Positions 10,981-22,931 are shown, counted from the first letter of the stretch. The stretch: DNA of 64,000 nucleotides from Prochilodus magdalenae (GCA_024036415.1 JAMWET010006770.1:161001-225000); one strand, 5' to 3'. Numbers and translations: made by a program. Notes: a model not told the origin generated them from the letters alone.

Positions 10981-12680
10981 TCAAGCTGAAGTCGGCTTTT
11001 TTCCATCAGATTCTGGTTTTGAGTGTTCATATCCAGGGGCCTCAGGTGCCAGAATGTAACTGCAATACAATTTAAGGTGGAACAAGAAAGTTTGACCAAG
11101 TTTGACCATTCTTCAGATCTTTTCCTCTTAGGCAGCGGTATTGTTGCGAATATTATTGAGCCACTATGTTTTATTCCTGTTTACAGAGTCAGAGTCGTGT
11201 ACAACACCGGATCACTTTCCAGTGCAGACAGAATGGACAGCTTGATATTCACTGCCAAATTTAACCAAAAGTGTGTTGGGTTAAAATTGTATACTATAAA
11301 TAAAATGTACAATGGACTTAATGATGCGTACTAATGTTACCAATTTAAAACATACTCAAGTAAAGAATAATGTGATTAAATCTTTTCCATGTTTTTTTAA
11401 TTGATTTTATTTATAGAAATTCATGACATGGCCCGCCAGGCCCTAGGTGAGTCAGCATGGAATCAGCCAGATGTCATTATGAACTATAAATGTAGCTCTG
11501 CCCTGTATAAAAGATACACATTCTGTCAACATTACTTTCATTAAATAGCTTGAAGAAAAAAATCTATTGAACTGATGTCCTTGGATGCTCCTGCTTCCTG
11601 CTCCATTTCATAATCCCAAATGTGGAATAAAGCTACAGGCACACAGTACTTACGGCCATAATGTCCTCTAAGCTGTAGACACACTACTGTAAATCATCCT
11701 ACAGAAGGCCTTTTGAAAACCCTGATCCTCTTAACATTAAGGGAAATGAGACTAGCGGAGCTTTGGCGTGGAGCTTTACGCGCAGTGAAAGGCGTTCAGT
11801 CTGGTCTCGGGTGCTGTGGATTGTGGTTAAGAAAACTATAAAATGCACAGAACACTGTGGCTCTGTATCGTGTGTGAAGGTCATGTAGTGCTCTTGAGGG
11901 TTAGCTACAGTAGACTGATCTTTTTCTCCTTTTTCCCACAGTGTGGTTTTAGTAGAGAAGTGTGTCTCCTGCACAAACAGAATGTCTAGACTTCTCAAGG
12001 TCTTTTTCTCTCAGCACACAGTACTGTGTAAAAGTCAGAGACCACCTTTCTTTACTGCATTTCCTCTCCAGATGGTCATTACAATTTATTCTTTTTTCAG
12101 GAGTTATTTCTGAGAGGATTGGATGTAAGGTCAAGGAGAAGGAAAGGGGAAAGTCAAAGGGACAGGACTGGTTGATTATAGGTGCTATACTGTGGAACAC
12201 TGTATTCATATTACTGTAGTGGAATAAGAAGTGTTCGATACTCAGAATGGACATACAGCGAACTTCAAACACAAATCCAGCATTTCCAAAGGAGGGCAGT
12301 AAAACTGACCAGTTCCAAAATGCTAAACTGTTACATAACTGTCTGGACTGTCTAAAGAAATCTACCATAGCAGGCTGTGCAGCGGTTGTCAGCACTTTAC
12401 ATAGCCTCCTGAAGGATCCAAAGGAATGGTAAATTTGCAAAGTAAGGCTCCCAGATCCAAGGCAACTTTACTTCTTAGCGTTTTGCTCTGCACATTTCAA
12501 GTTAGCCAGTTTCTCAAACCTTGAACAATACTGAGCAACTTCGCTCAGCTTTTAACACTGAGGAGACGGAAGAGAGGAGCAGTTTCAGTTTTATTAGCAT
12601 TTCATTTACGTTGTTTTGTTGTAAGAAGCAAACCTCAAGCTTAAAGCCTCGGGTAATTAACATTAGCATAGCTAACTAAA
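10981..12680. other. Intergenic with decayed repeats
   Basis: Holds a half-arm of the vbp1-intron MITE (about 11056-11083) and a Tc1-type end at about 12020-12045 (CAGTACTGTGTAAAAGTC). Open frames at 11023-11334 and 11949-12440 carry no recognisable domain and overlap these repeats. Confidence 0.45.
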
Positions 12681-13499
12681 TACACTCATCAAGTGTTGGG
12701 AGGAATGCTATACGTGAAGAAGATAAAAGGTAACCAGAAACAATAAACGATGAAACATTTAGACTGAAATGGGCTATCTTTATTGAGCTACACACACAGT
12801 AGTGTCTCTCAGTATGGTGTTGGGCCACCATGTTTGCTAACACTACATGCTGGGCATAGCGGTCACTACAAGACAGTCTGACACAACACCATTTCAGGCT
12901 TTGGCGACATTGCCATGGTGTTAAGGGCAGTTGTCATAATGATCTGCAGTTGTGTAGCCATCATTCACATGTCATTCACATGTCATTCACATGTCTCACA
13001 ATGTCAAATCTAACCACCCAGTTTCGTTCCTGTCAATTTAATTCCTTCTGGGTGCAACTACACATAACCTGGTGTGTTTACACGGAGGTTCATTTTATTT
13101 TTCGGACTGTACCTATTTCAGTATGTTGCTTTTGTGTGAGTCATTGGGGCGTACACCAGCCACCAGTGAAACTGTTCATGAGCTCACCAATAAATGAAAA
13201 GACCTGATAGTCCTCCCTAGTGTCATATCTCAGGGTATAAAGAAGTATGTAAATCCACATCTGAGCCATGTCATATACCTTCTGTGCAGACATCAGGGAG
13301 CCATTTGAAACCCTGAACAAATTCTATGGCATGTTTAGAAGATAACAGAGGACCATGCAACACCTGGTTAAAACTGTCCCTGTCAGATAAACAGCAGAGT
13401 GAGAAGAGAACTGAACACTGGGTCTGGAACCATGTGCAGTAGTCAGGAAGACCTTACTGAGAGAAGAAAACAGATTCAAAAATAATATCTACAAACAAA

Positions 13500-13695
13500 A
13501 CACAGTTGGGCTGACCACCCATGAGCCTTGACCTCAACATCATAGAATGTTAAGTGTTTGGGAATACTCGGATCATGATAAGTAGAAAATGCAGCCAACT
13601 TCTAAAACTGAACTCTGGAAAAATATCCCTGCAGATTTCTTTGGACAGATGAAAGCAAATCTTCTGTAAAGAATGGAAGACTTGCTGACATTCAG
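13500..13695 (+). pseudogene. Second Tc1-like transposase C-terminal fragment
   Basis: Around 13515-13540 and 13600-13690 the translation resembles the Tc1 C-terminus: HEP-LDLNII-like, then KTELWKNIPADFFGQMKANL and RMEDLL. It belongs to another family than the flanking arms and is interrupted by stops. A nested insertion is the simplest reading. Confidence 0.5.
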
Positions 13696-13839
13696 CGAGC
13701 AGATATGTACTCCATGAGTCATCCTGCACCATTGGCAGACGACTCCTCATCCCAGGACCACATGCGCACAGACCATCACGACGACAGCCCCTAACACCAT
13801 GTCAACATCGCTGAAGACTTCAATGATATCATGCCAGAA

Positions 13840-14165
13840 TGTTTTGGAGTGACTCAGGATGCCAGCGGGTCACCTTTAGTAAGGAGTCCCACTTTTGTCT
13901 TGGTGAAGACGACCAACGAATCCATGTGTGAAGGCTCCATGGTCAGTGGCAAGATGAATGGTTAGTTGTCACGCACCACACGTCCAGAAAGCCTGATGTC
14001 ACTCCACCTCCACTTTTACCTCTCAATCTGAAGGAGCTGTGTGAGAATATTCAAGCTGCATGGGATGGATTATTACAGGACACCATTAGGAACCTCTACA
14101 ACTCCATGCCGAGACGACCGGCATATTGTGTTAGCCCATTTATGGCCCAATGCCACATCGAGAGT
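13840..14165 (+). pseudogene. Decayed Tc1/mariner-type transposase, C-terminal half
   Basis: Translation gives fragments typical of the DDE domain: FSKESHFCLGEDDQRIHV followed by a stop (family FSDESRF...), then LKELCENIQAAWDGLLQDTI and RNLYNSMPRRPA (family 'lw.niq.aWd.lpq..irnl..SMprR'). Stops and frame changes break it, so no product is expected. Confidence 0.7.
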
Positions 14166-14549
14166 ACCTCTGTACGTGTAGCTCAATAAATATTCCCACA
14201 TCAGTCTAAATGTATCATCATTTATTGTTCCTGGTCCTTTATCTTCCTTCCCAACAGCACTACGATCCCACACTTCCTTCTGGGTGCAGCTATATTTTGA
14301 AGCTGAGTGTATTTGTTAGTGCCTATTGGTAATTATGATAATAATAATGCGTCCCATATGTGCTCATCCAATTGTTATAATATTAGGTGATTCACCTCTG
14401 TCTAATAAGGAACCTGCCTCTTAAACCTGAGCACTCAAGGACAGTTTTACCTAACGCGCAAACGCCCCCCCTCAAACCCCCCCCCAAACCTTCAGCAATC
14501 AGAATGATTGACTCGTCTTGTTGTGTTCGATGGCAGGGCAGTGATTTCA

Positions 14550-14889
14550 GCCCCAGCCTTCGTCAGACCTGCGTCAGAGCCGACGAATTCCGCAGAGACG
14601 GGGAGAGAAAGAGAGAGAGAGGGGTGAGGGTGGCGCCTTTCCTCACTCATATAGCGCGGAGACTATCACCGAAGGGCGGGTGCTAGAAAACCAGCGAGGA
14701 GGAAGGAGGAGGACAAGTCTTGCCAGCTGTTCCCTGAAGAAGAAGACGAACGAGCACAGCGTGCATCTTTAACACGGTACAGGCGGTTAGACATTCAGAC
14801 CCGTGTCTCTGCGCTTCAGTGGAGGAAGAGACTGTAGGGGACTGTGGCGCTAGCATCAGTGGAGCGTCGTTTCAGCACCGTGGACAGCG
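14550..14889 (+). promoter_or_regulatory. Probable syt4 promoter / 5' UTR
   Basis: A GC- and purine-rich stretch ahead of exon 1, with no TATA box obvious to me. An AG-rich tract at about 14603-14622 and the GAGGAGGAAGGAGGAGG run near 14695-14712 are present. The transcription start cannot be placed from sequence alone. Confidence 0.45.
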
Positions 14890-14891
14890 AT
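14871..14891 (+). promoter_or_regulatory. RE1/NRSE (REST binding site) at the syt4 start
   Basis: TTCAGCACC, two bases GT, GGACAGCG, then AT. This matches the canonical 21-bp RE1 at both conserved half-sites with the canonical spacing; the differences are at the two central bases and the last two. The final bases overlap the ATG of syt4. REST represses neuronal genes outside neurons, and mammalian SYT4 is, to my knowledge, a REST target. Confidence 0.8.
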
Positions 14892-14923
14892 GGCTCCGAT
14901 GGCTCCTGAACAAGCGCAGTTCG
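14890..14923 (+). CDS. syt4: syt4 coding exon 1
   Basis: Eleven codons plus one base ([11 protein letters not shown]), then a GTGAGT donor. The first ATG is chosen because MAP resembles the SYT4 N-terminus and the phase joins exon 2 exactly; a second in-frame ATG lies three codons on. The longer open frame to 15123 is intron read-through. Confidence 0.85.
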
Positions 14924-17900
14924 GTGAGTACGATCGGACCACGTGTCTCTATAGGGTTATAGGGTTACTGGCTCTGGATGATCGCTGTACAGCAGCTATA
15001 GGGTGCTCGGTATCTGTAGATGTGTCAATGATCGCTCACTGGAGACGCTTGTCCGACGCTCATGGTTTGACGTGGCAGCAGCCCAGTGATGAAATGTTGC
15101 TTGTTCCCCATGGCTATAAGTAGACCATGACATCATTACTGTAGGCTGGCCAAATCATCTACCAATCCACACTGGAAGGCTCCATAGGGAACCCGAGGGC
15201 AGTTCTTCTAGGGTATCTCTTCAGTTAAACCTGTTTAAAGCCTTTTCACTGAGTCATTGTCGCCCTGCTGGGTGTGTGTGTGGCCATTAGGTCCAGCAAA
15301 TGTGCCCCTCTGATAATGGGAACCATTCTGACAATGCTAGGAATAGTCATGATGAGGACTTTTGTGCGAGTAGGTGGAATCCAGGTTATGTTTGGGGTTG
15401 GCTTGGGTGAACGCTGATAAAGCTTCAGCTGTATTATTATGGATGTCAGTGGAAACACCCCACAAAGAGGGAAGTACAAACTTGTGTGTACATGTGTGGG
15501 AGCGGAGGGAGGGGGCGAGAGGGTGTAATTCCACTGAGAGGTGCACCCGCCATGCAGTAGGAAATTTCCACTCTCGTCCAGCGCAGGAGTGATACACCGT
15601 TGTCCTGGTCAGCTCACCATTGGGCATAAATTGCTATACTGTTAATATTACTTGCGAGGCCGGCCTCTATTAGTCATTCACCAAAGCACATAATTCACAA
15701 GCCATGCTGAAGGTGAAGACCCCCAGTCTCTGCACCAGTCCTGTGAGGTGTGAGTGTACATCTCAGGGTGGTAGGGCTATCCTGAGTCACAGCCAACTAC
15801 GTCACGTCACGATATCTGTATATTTATGTATTTCCACTGATGCAATGGAACAGTTTGTACTGAATATGCTTGCACAGGAAGCAAAAGGCAAACTACTCTG
15901 GACTTCAAAATAAGGGTGCCAGAGAGGGTTCTTTGGAGAAGTACTATAGAGAAACCAGCTTTAATTCAATTTAGCAGAATCTTTTAAAGATCGTCCAATG
16001 AAAGGTTTTCTGCTCTGTCCATATGCCCTGGGAACTGGCATGGGGCAAAAATATGAACCGTCTCTAAAGATTAGTCAGAGAACCACGCCTGCCATGGCAT
16101 TGCCTCAAAGAACCACTTTTTGGCACCTGAGCTTTTAAGACTAAGGGCAGTGATTGTTTAAATGTGGCACATGCAATATTAAAATATCCTTGCAAAGGTC
16201 TAACAGGATTTTGTCCCCCCCACTAGCGGAGGTTCCCGTGAGTGTGGCTGTGGTTAGTGTCTTCGGCCTGGTCTTCAGCGTCTCCGCCTTCGCCTGGATT
16301 TGCTGCCAGCGCAAGACCAACAAGAGCAGCACCAAAACTCCACCGTACAAGTTTGTCCACATGCTGAAGGGCGTGGACATCTACCCTGAAAGCTTAAACG
16401 GCAAGAAAAAGTTTGCTGGAGAGAAGTCACCTGACCCTGCACAGGGAAAAGCGAGCCCCAGTCCCACCGGGGGGCGCCCAGCGCTCCACCTGGACCTGGA
16501 GAAGCGAGACCTCAATGGAAACTTCACTTATAAGCCACCAGGTGCGCTTCATCCCAAAGTACGAAGCTCACCGGACCTCGATATCCCCTCGCCACACCCC
16601 GGGTTTGGTTCGGGAGGCAGTCAGGAGGCCACAACCCCAGAGAGCTGCTTGTCTAGCCAGACGCCGACACCAGCCCTGGACAAGCCACAGGACAAAGAAG
16701 GCGGCCTGGGTACCCTCTACTTCTCTCTAGAGTACAACTTTGAAAAGAAGGCCTTCATGGTGCACATCAAGGAGGCGCATGGTCTGTCTGCCACCGATGA
16801 ACAATCCTTGACGTCTGACCCCTACATCAAGCTGACCCTGCTCCCTGAGAAGAAGCACAAGGTGAAGACGAGGGTTCTGAGGAAGACTCTAGACCCGGCT
16901 TTCGACGAGACCTTCAGCTTCTATGGCATCCCGTATGCCCGTGTATCCCAGCTGGCTTTGCACTTCATGGTTCTCAGCTTTGACCGGTTCTCTCGTGACG
17001 AGATCATCGGGGAAACACTCGTCCCGTTGGCTGACGTTGACCTCTCTGAAGGGCGGGTCCTCATGAATCGTGACATCATCAAGAGGAATGTTAGGGTAAG
17101 AGCCTTGGCTATATTCCACATGCTTTTACTGACATTAAAATCACAAATTCTAGCCATAAAAATGGTTCCTTGAGTAATGGCCTGAAAATAAGGCCACTTC
17201 TGATTCTGTAACAGACTGTTTGTGCGTTGTGAGTTTATGGGATGTTCCTAGAACCTTCACATTATTTGGAGAATAACAGAACTCAAAAAGGCTCTAGTTA
17301 GTGTAGAACAGTAAGATTACATGAGCATTAAACATGCACACCCACACATCTCATTTACTGTAAAGTACCATCCATTTAAAGGTTCTTTAAAGAACCGAAA
17401 CTGGTTGCTTAACCTCCTCGACCGTAGTAGTTTTATTGTTGTTGTTCAGATTGCAAACCATCAATAATAAGCCATTTCAGGTGGTCAGCTTCTGTTTAAG
17501 ATCAATAGACAGTGTAATAGTATGTTTTTGGATGAGAGTTATTTGATAGTACGTGATGTAGAGCAAGAAAGAGAATAAGCCGAGTATGAGATCTCTGGTT
17601 TCCTTCGTCAGTAATGCAGCATTAGAACTGATCAATAGAGCACACACCCAAGAGCACAAGGATGATTGCTGCTTTGTGTGTGAGGGTGTGTGTGTGTCAG
17701 GGGCAATAAGGGTGTGTTCATGTGTGTGCTCGTGGGCTATGGTTGTGTGTGCATGTGTGTGTGTGTGTGTGGGGAAGGTCAATAAAATGGCTTATATGTC
17801 ACCCATTTAGAAGCAAAGATGGACCACAGGACCTCGAGTGCTAAATATTTAATCAGCCATCTAATGGAACAAGTCTGCCTCTCAGTGACTGTGGCTTGCA

Positions 17901-20900
17901 CATTAAAGACTCGCCCCCTATAACCTATTTTTCCTTTTTTGTTGTCTATTTTTGGAGTAATGTTCAGCGATTGAGCAGGATTTGTCTAGATTTTATATTC
18001 TGAATGAATAAAATCCAGAGGATTGATTGTAGTTACATTAGCTAAAGCCTGAAAAGGCCTGGTACCCCTTCCAGGCTTAATAAGCACCCTGTGAAATACT
18101 GCGAACAGGAAAACCGGTAGAAATGTGTTTCTTTTCACAGGCAAAGCAAGAATGCCTCTCTTTTCACCGGAGAATGAATTATGTAGTGACTGATTTGTCC
18201 TAGCACAGGTTGGCTATTGATTTGGACAACGCTGATCTTCATGGCCAGTTGGATACACAGTGTATCTCTGAGTCACTTGGCACAGAAAGGCCTTGCAGTT
18301 GTCTGAAAGCAGTAAAATCTCAGTTGCGCTGAAGTTCTGTCAAAACACAGAGCAGTCAGCCCCGCCAGTGACGTGCCCTGATTTTGACAACATGATTCCA
18401 GCATTATGCACAGAACAATAGACTCCATTTGGAGTGGAAAGAGAAGCCATTATCCTCGGCTGGTGACTGCAGCTGAAAACAGTCAAACACTGGTAATTAC
18501 GTCTCATTGGTCGAGAGACGCTCCGAGTCATCGGCACAGCAGCAGCAAAACCTTGCTCCGGGATACCATGGCAACGTGTTTCTGTGTTCACACGTTACTG
18601 GGAGCGCTGCGTATCGGATATGTTGAAGCAAATTATTCACAACAGGATTCTTATTACACATAAGGGAGAGTGAATGAAATGCTGAATGAGTCGCATGGTT
18701 TTGGAACAGATACAATAAGTGCAAAAACATATTTGCATGTGTTATGCAGCATGTTGATGGAAGCTGTACCACCTTAAAATGGCTCCCTTGGTAACTCGCC
18801 ATCCACTACATTGTGTTTACTGTAGTGATTCGACTGTGGAAGGCACTGAGAATTCAAACAACCCCACAAAACTACTGACACACCACAGAGTCTGACTAAT
18901 AAGGAGCGACCCAGAGCACAGTTGATATATACTGGATATGGGTTATGAATTCAGTACAACCAAATATCATTTGTTTTTTCCTCTTTCTTTCTTTCTATAG
19001 AGGAGCGCAGGGAGGGGAGAGTTGCTGTTGTCTCTGTGCTACCAGTCCACCACCAGCACCCTGACTGTGGTAGTGCTGAAGGCTCGTCACCTGCCCAAGA
19101 CTGACCCCAATGGCCCATCAGGTGAGTGTGGTGTTCATGATGTCAAAGCAGACTGTGGTTAAACAGTAAGGATGTACATTTCTGATCTTGCAGTGATTTA
19201 ACTTGATTTAGGAAGTATTAAATGCAACACAGTTTACTGAAATGTGACCTGGAGAATTGTTTGCTGTGTAAATAATTAGTGTAATTAGTGTAAACAACAC
19301 TAATGTTGACCTCTAGTGTTCGCCCTCATGTCTGCAAATCACTCCATTGCCCAGGAGTCTAAAAAAGCAAACTGGCCACACCCTCCCTGACGGTCCTCCC
19401 ACTACCTCCATCATCAGTACCATGCTAGACAACAGAGGTATCTATGAGCTGATAGAACTGGTAGTTAGTGTTCTCCTCCTTGAGTTGTGTATTGAATTTT
19501 AAAAAATATGTACCAGCACTTCACATCAGAGAAGGAATGTGCTAGTCTTTACTCTTGCCTAGATTGGTACCATCGAGTGACTGGAGGAACCATGGCTAAC
19601 TAACAGAACTGAAATTACTATACTGGGGAGAACGCTGTAAAAAATGTAACCTGAGAAAAGTGAATTGCCAGTAAATTATATTTTAGCCCATTTATATTCA
19701 TTTTCTACATTATTTGAGCACAAGAGCTGCCCTAGATGTTGTGTGAAAGTTGCACGATGAGTGGATAAATGCTCCAAAATGAGGTGAAAGTGAGGTGAAG
19801 GTAGAAGTGAAGGTGAGGTGAAGGTAGACGTGAAGGTGAGGTGAAGGTAGAAGTGAAGGTGAGGTAGACGCATGTATCTTCAGACAGATAAAGGGTCTGT
19901 GCTTCACTAGGTGTGGGTAAAGAATGACCCTGACTTGAGCCGAATAACTCATACAGCTATTGTCACTACGTCAGACAGAGCAATCTCTCTCAACTGCACT
20001 AAACATTTCCTCTCCATCGACCCAGCTATTGATCCCTGTCCGCCACAGCCCAGAACATGTCTGCTTTAAGCAAGAAGCTTAAGTCTTACTCTTGATCTCT
20101 CTCTCTCTCTCTCTTGCTTTCTCCTTCACCCTTTCTCAATTTCAATTCACTTGAATTTCACAAAAAAAGGAGACGTGCCACACTTGACCAACACATGTTG
20201 CCAAACTGAAATTAGTAGAAGTAAAGGGTAAGCAGGGGAGGGATAGTGGCAACATAGGGATAGTGCTTATTGACAATGGCTTGTCAAAGTGTTCCTGAGC
20301 TCATGCAGTGATATCCAGTGGTGTCTGAGGGGTCGAAGGACACAGGCGTGCATTGTTTTCAGCTTTGTCTTTTATGTGCACTCTCTCACACACTTTTGAT
20401 GAGGTTATGCGGTGTAGAGATACATAAATCTTTGCAGTTGATCACAGGGGAGGGTTGTTGGATTTTCTGCTGATGCATTTTTGCTCAGGTTATGAGCCTC
20501 AGAACTGATCTGCTCTTTACAACCAAACCCTTTTTGGATGCATCACCTGTTCGGAGTGCATTTTTGAACATTTCACATTAGTGTTAGTCTTAACTCGGAA
20601 CGTGTCGCAGACATAAGGTCACAAAAAGCAATGAATTTAAGAAGGACATTTACATGTGGTCTTTGTACTGTTTTCATTCCAATACAGGTGAATGTAGATT
20701 TATAAATCACTGCTGTCTGTTTTCGACCTACAGTCCCAATTTATGTGAATTGGCTTTGCATTTTATAGCTTAACACTATCTTTCGTTATCAACAGTGCAG
20801 TTGCTTTGACTGTGCTGACCCATGAAATGCTAGCCTGTTGTATAGCAGCCCTAAATCACCATTTTATGTGAGGCCAGTCGTTCGAGTCCAGAGTTTAGGG

Positions 20901-21460
20901 CCATTTTCTGCCCTGCCTGTCTAAACAAAACATTTGTAGTATTTCCTCCTCTCTAGGTATAGATCAATACATAAAAATAGATGTAAGAAACTGAATTTTT
21001 TTGAGGACCTCAGTCACACCGTTTGTACAAATGTACAAGTGTCTACAGTGATTGCAGCTTTAGGTGAGCTGCTTGTGGGCCAAATCAAATATCTGTGCAG
21101 GCAGCATTTTGGATAGCTTTGTGACCTGTCGCTCTCTCTCTCTCTGCAGACCCATACGTGAAGGTAAACCTGTACCAGGGGAAGAAGCGTGTGTGCAAGA
21201 AGAAGACTCACGTGAAGAAGTGTGCGCCAAACCCCGTCTTTAACGAGCTCTTCGTCTTTGACGTGCCCTCTGAGGAGGGTCTGCGGGACACCAGCGTGGA
21301 GCTCCTGCTGCTGGACTCCGACCGGACGGCAAGGACGCCACTCATCGGCCGCCTGATGCTCGGCACTTCCTCCCCAGGCACTCCTGGAGAACACTGGCGT
21401 GAGATCTGCGACCACCCGCGCAGACAGATCGCCAAGTGGCACGCACTATCCGAAGACTAG
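14890..21460 (+). CDS. syt4: Synaptotagmin-4, complete, four coding exons
   Basis: The join is 14890-14923, 16227-17095, 19001-19121 and 21150-21460: 1335 nt, 444 residues plus TAG, with all introns GT-AG. A short lumenal N-terminus is followed by a membrane segment (about 16-38) ending WICCQRK. Next come [19 protein letters not shown] and [14 protein letters not shown], which fit SYT4 better than its sister SYT11, and a long linker. C2A spans about 173-298 and C2B about 307-440. In C2A, Ser262 (LSFDRFSR) replaces the Asp of Ca-binding synaptotagmins, a hallmark of SYT4/11 that weakens Ca-dependent lipid binding; Glu270 replaces another ligand. C2B keeps the polybasic strand [13 protein letters not shown]. 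Human SYT4 is 425 aa; the extra length is in the linker. The family acts on neuronal and neuroendocrine vesicles in regulated exocytosis. Confidence 0.94.
14924..16226 (+). other. syt4 intron 1
   Basis: A 1.3-kb intron. Frames at 15246-15627 and 15704-15913 show no recognisable domain and no repeat was identified. Confidence 0.6.
16227..17095 (+). CDS. syt4: syt4 coding exon 2 (membrane segment, linker, C2A)
   Basis: An 869-nt exon between CTAG and GTAAGA. It encodes residues 12-301: the membrane segment, cysteine pair CC at 37-38 (possible palmitoylation), proline/serine-rich linker and all of C2A, ending RDIIKRNVR. Confidence 0.95.
17096..19000 (+). other. syt4 intron 2
   Basis: A 1.9-kb intron with a GT-rich microsatellite at about 17686-17770 and a weak match to the MITE half-arm near 18760. 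No other feature is seen. Confidence 0.6.
19001..19121 (+). CDS. syt4: syt4 coding exon 3 (start of C2B)
   Basis: 121 nt after a long pyrimidine tract ending TATAG. It encodes [20 protein letters not shown] and [13 protein letters not shown], the first strands and loop 1 of C2B; Asp336 is the first C2B ligand position. The donor is GTGAGT. Confidence 0.94.
19122..21149 (+). other. syt4 intron 3
   Basis: A 2-kb intron with a small 23-bp minisatellite at 19790-19865 and a short (CT)n at 20094-20114. The rest has no recognisable feature. Confidence 0.6.
19790..19865. repeat. Small 23-bp minisatellite in syt4 intron 3
   Basis: A little over three copies of GAGGTGAAGGTAGAAGTGAA plus GGT, with A/C variation at one site. 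The [14 protein letters not shown] minus-strand frame comes from it. Confidence 0.8.
21150..21460 (+). CDS. syt4: syt4 coding exon 4 (rest of C2B, stop)
   Basis: 311 nt after TCTCTGCAG, encoding residues 342-444. It contains the polybasic strand and the synaptotagmin C-terminal WHxL motif (WHALSED). Loop 3 reads [11 protein letters not shown]: the first two Asp are kept and the last ligand position is Pro405. Confidence 0.95.
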
Positions 21461-22255
21461 GTGAAGACTAGCTGGTCGCCAAGGCAGCCAACAAAAACAC
21501 CCAGGAACTGTCAAAAATATGCGGGAATGGGAGCGGGCGGGGTTTGAGAGAACATAGGTCGGACTTCTACAGTGCATTTAGAAAGTCCCCATCAACTCAT
21601 ATACCCATGAATTTCCAGGTTGCAAGCTGCACTCTAACACTGACAATGTCATGAATACAAGCAGTAAAATCAGTTACCCACATTTACTGGTGCACTGGTC
21701 ATCTCGTGAAGCTGAGATGTCATCATATGTTGACTGGGATTGACCAATGGCATTAGTCACTAAATAGAAGATAGACAGCTTGGTCTACAGTGTTCATGTG
21801 GGGAATCTGTGCATTTGCCAAGTCATAAAATCAGAGTTTGGGTGATCAGCAGTAACCTGTCAGTGTATCACATAAACATGAGACCATAGTAGCTGTTTAG
21901 GGCACGCTTGTATTCATGACTTTGCCAGTCGTTTGAGTGCAGCATGCTTGTAGTAATTTGTAGATGTAGAAATGTAGAAATTCCTGGACTTATGAATTGA
22001 CGAGAACCACCAGAAAGCTTCGTAATACAAGTGACGTCATCTGTTGGTCATTTCGTCGGGATAGGGGATCCTTTAGGGGGTGAAAAGACTCGGCCAATCA
22101 ATGATTCCAAAGACAGTCTGTGGACACCCCATAATGCTTCTTGTCATATTTCATACAACATCTGATTGGGCATCACCCTGTGCAGTGCCGAATGTCCTAA
22201 ATGTCTCTATCGCTGTTTGCTCTACTTAGTATCAATATTGCTCAGTCGTCCAGAG

Positions 22256-22261
22256 AATAAA
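22256..22261 (+). terminator. Candidate syt4 polyadenylation signal
   Basis: AATAAA about 800 bp after the syt4 stop, implying a 3' UTR of roughly 0.8 kb. It is the first canonical hexamer I found on this strand downstream; usage is unverified. Confidence 0.5.
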
Positions 22262-22772
22262 GTGTAAAGCGCACACAGGAAACAGTTACTATGATGCTGT
22301 AAATATACGTGGGTTCTTTTATTTTTAAAAGAAGCGATCTGTTATCTTCTCAGATGTCTGATTTGGGTTACTCTCTTCCTTTTGTACTTGGTTTATTGAT
22401 TTCTGTTTTATTTGCCTCTGTTTTGTAAGTTAAAGTGGTTGGTCATATGTCATATTTCAGCCATGTGGAAGCGGCCTAAATTAGGCAAAAGCAAAACCCA
22501 GACTGGTGTTTCTGAACAAAGGACTGCATGAACTGAGGAAGACTGGATGTGTGAGATGTGTCTGTCTGTTTGTGTATATGTGTCGGAGGGTGTGGATGCG
22601 TGTGGGTGTGTATTCAGTTCTGACCGGAGAGAGAAAGAGAGGGAGAGAGAGTTTACCTCTTTACCGTGAGCACAATGGCAGAATGTAATGTTCATGTACC
22701 TTAATATAAAACGTCAAGTTCAGAGAAAGAACCTTTGCCTCTGTACTCTTTAATGCACGAGGGGAACGTTTA

Positions 22773-22793
22773 GCTGCTGCTGCTGCTGCTGCA
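22773..22793. repeat. Short (CTG)n trinucleotide tract
   Basis: Seven GCT/CTG units in non-coding sequence downstream of syt4. Confidence 0.85.
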
Positions 22794-22890
22794 GGTACAT
22801 ATGATATTGTTGTCATGACTGTGACATCACTTCATTTACTGCATCATAATTCAATAAGAGTGGCTCAGCATTCTGCATAGAAGGCCAATT

Positions 22891-22931
22891 AGAGAGAGAG
22901 AGAGAGACAGAGAGAAAGAGAGAGAGAGAGA
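22891..22931. repeat. (AG)n microsatellite
   Basis: An interrupted AG tract with GACAG and GAAAG interruptions. Confidence 0.8.

Larger units (their letters stand above)
12681..14311. mobile_element. Composite Tc1-like element with long inverted ends
   Basis: Bounded by TACACTCA at 12681 and TGAGTGTA ending at 14311, consistent with TA target duplication. The ends are long imperfect inverted repeats of at least 150 bp, matching through AAGATAAA, ACAATAAA, GATG, ACATTTAGACTGA and TTTATTGAGCTACAC. The right arm carries a decayed transposase on the plus strand. The left arm (about 12770-13060) resembles the same family in the opposite orientation. A different Tc1-like C-terminus lies between them. 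The element is inactive, with many stops. Confidence 0.75.

Noticed and set aside
11949..12440. A 163-codon minus-strand frame
   Set aside because: It overlaps a Tc1-type terminal sequence and has no recognisable domain; a shorter plus-strand frame is open over the same bases.
14890..15123. A separate 77-residue small protein starting at 14890
   Set aside because: Only the first 34 bases are exon; a GTGAGT donor and the phase-matched exon at 16227 show the remainder is syt4 intron 1.
16141..17157. Minus- and alternate-frame ORFs over syt4 exon 2
   Set aside because: Shadow frames of a GC-rich coding exon.
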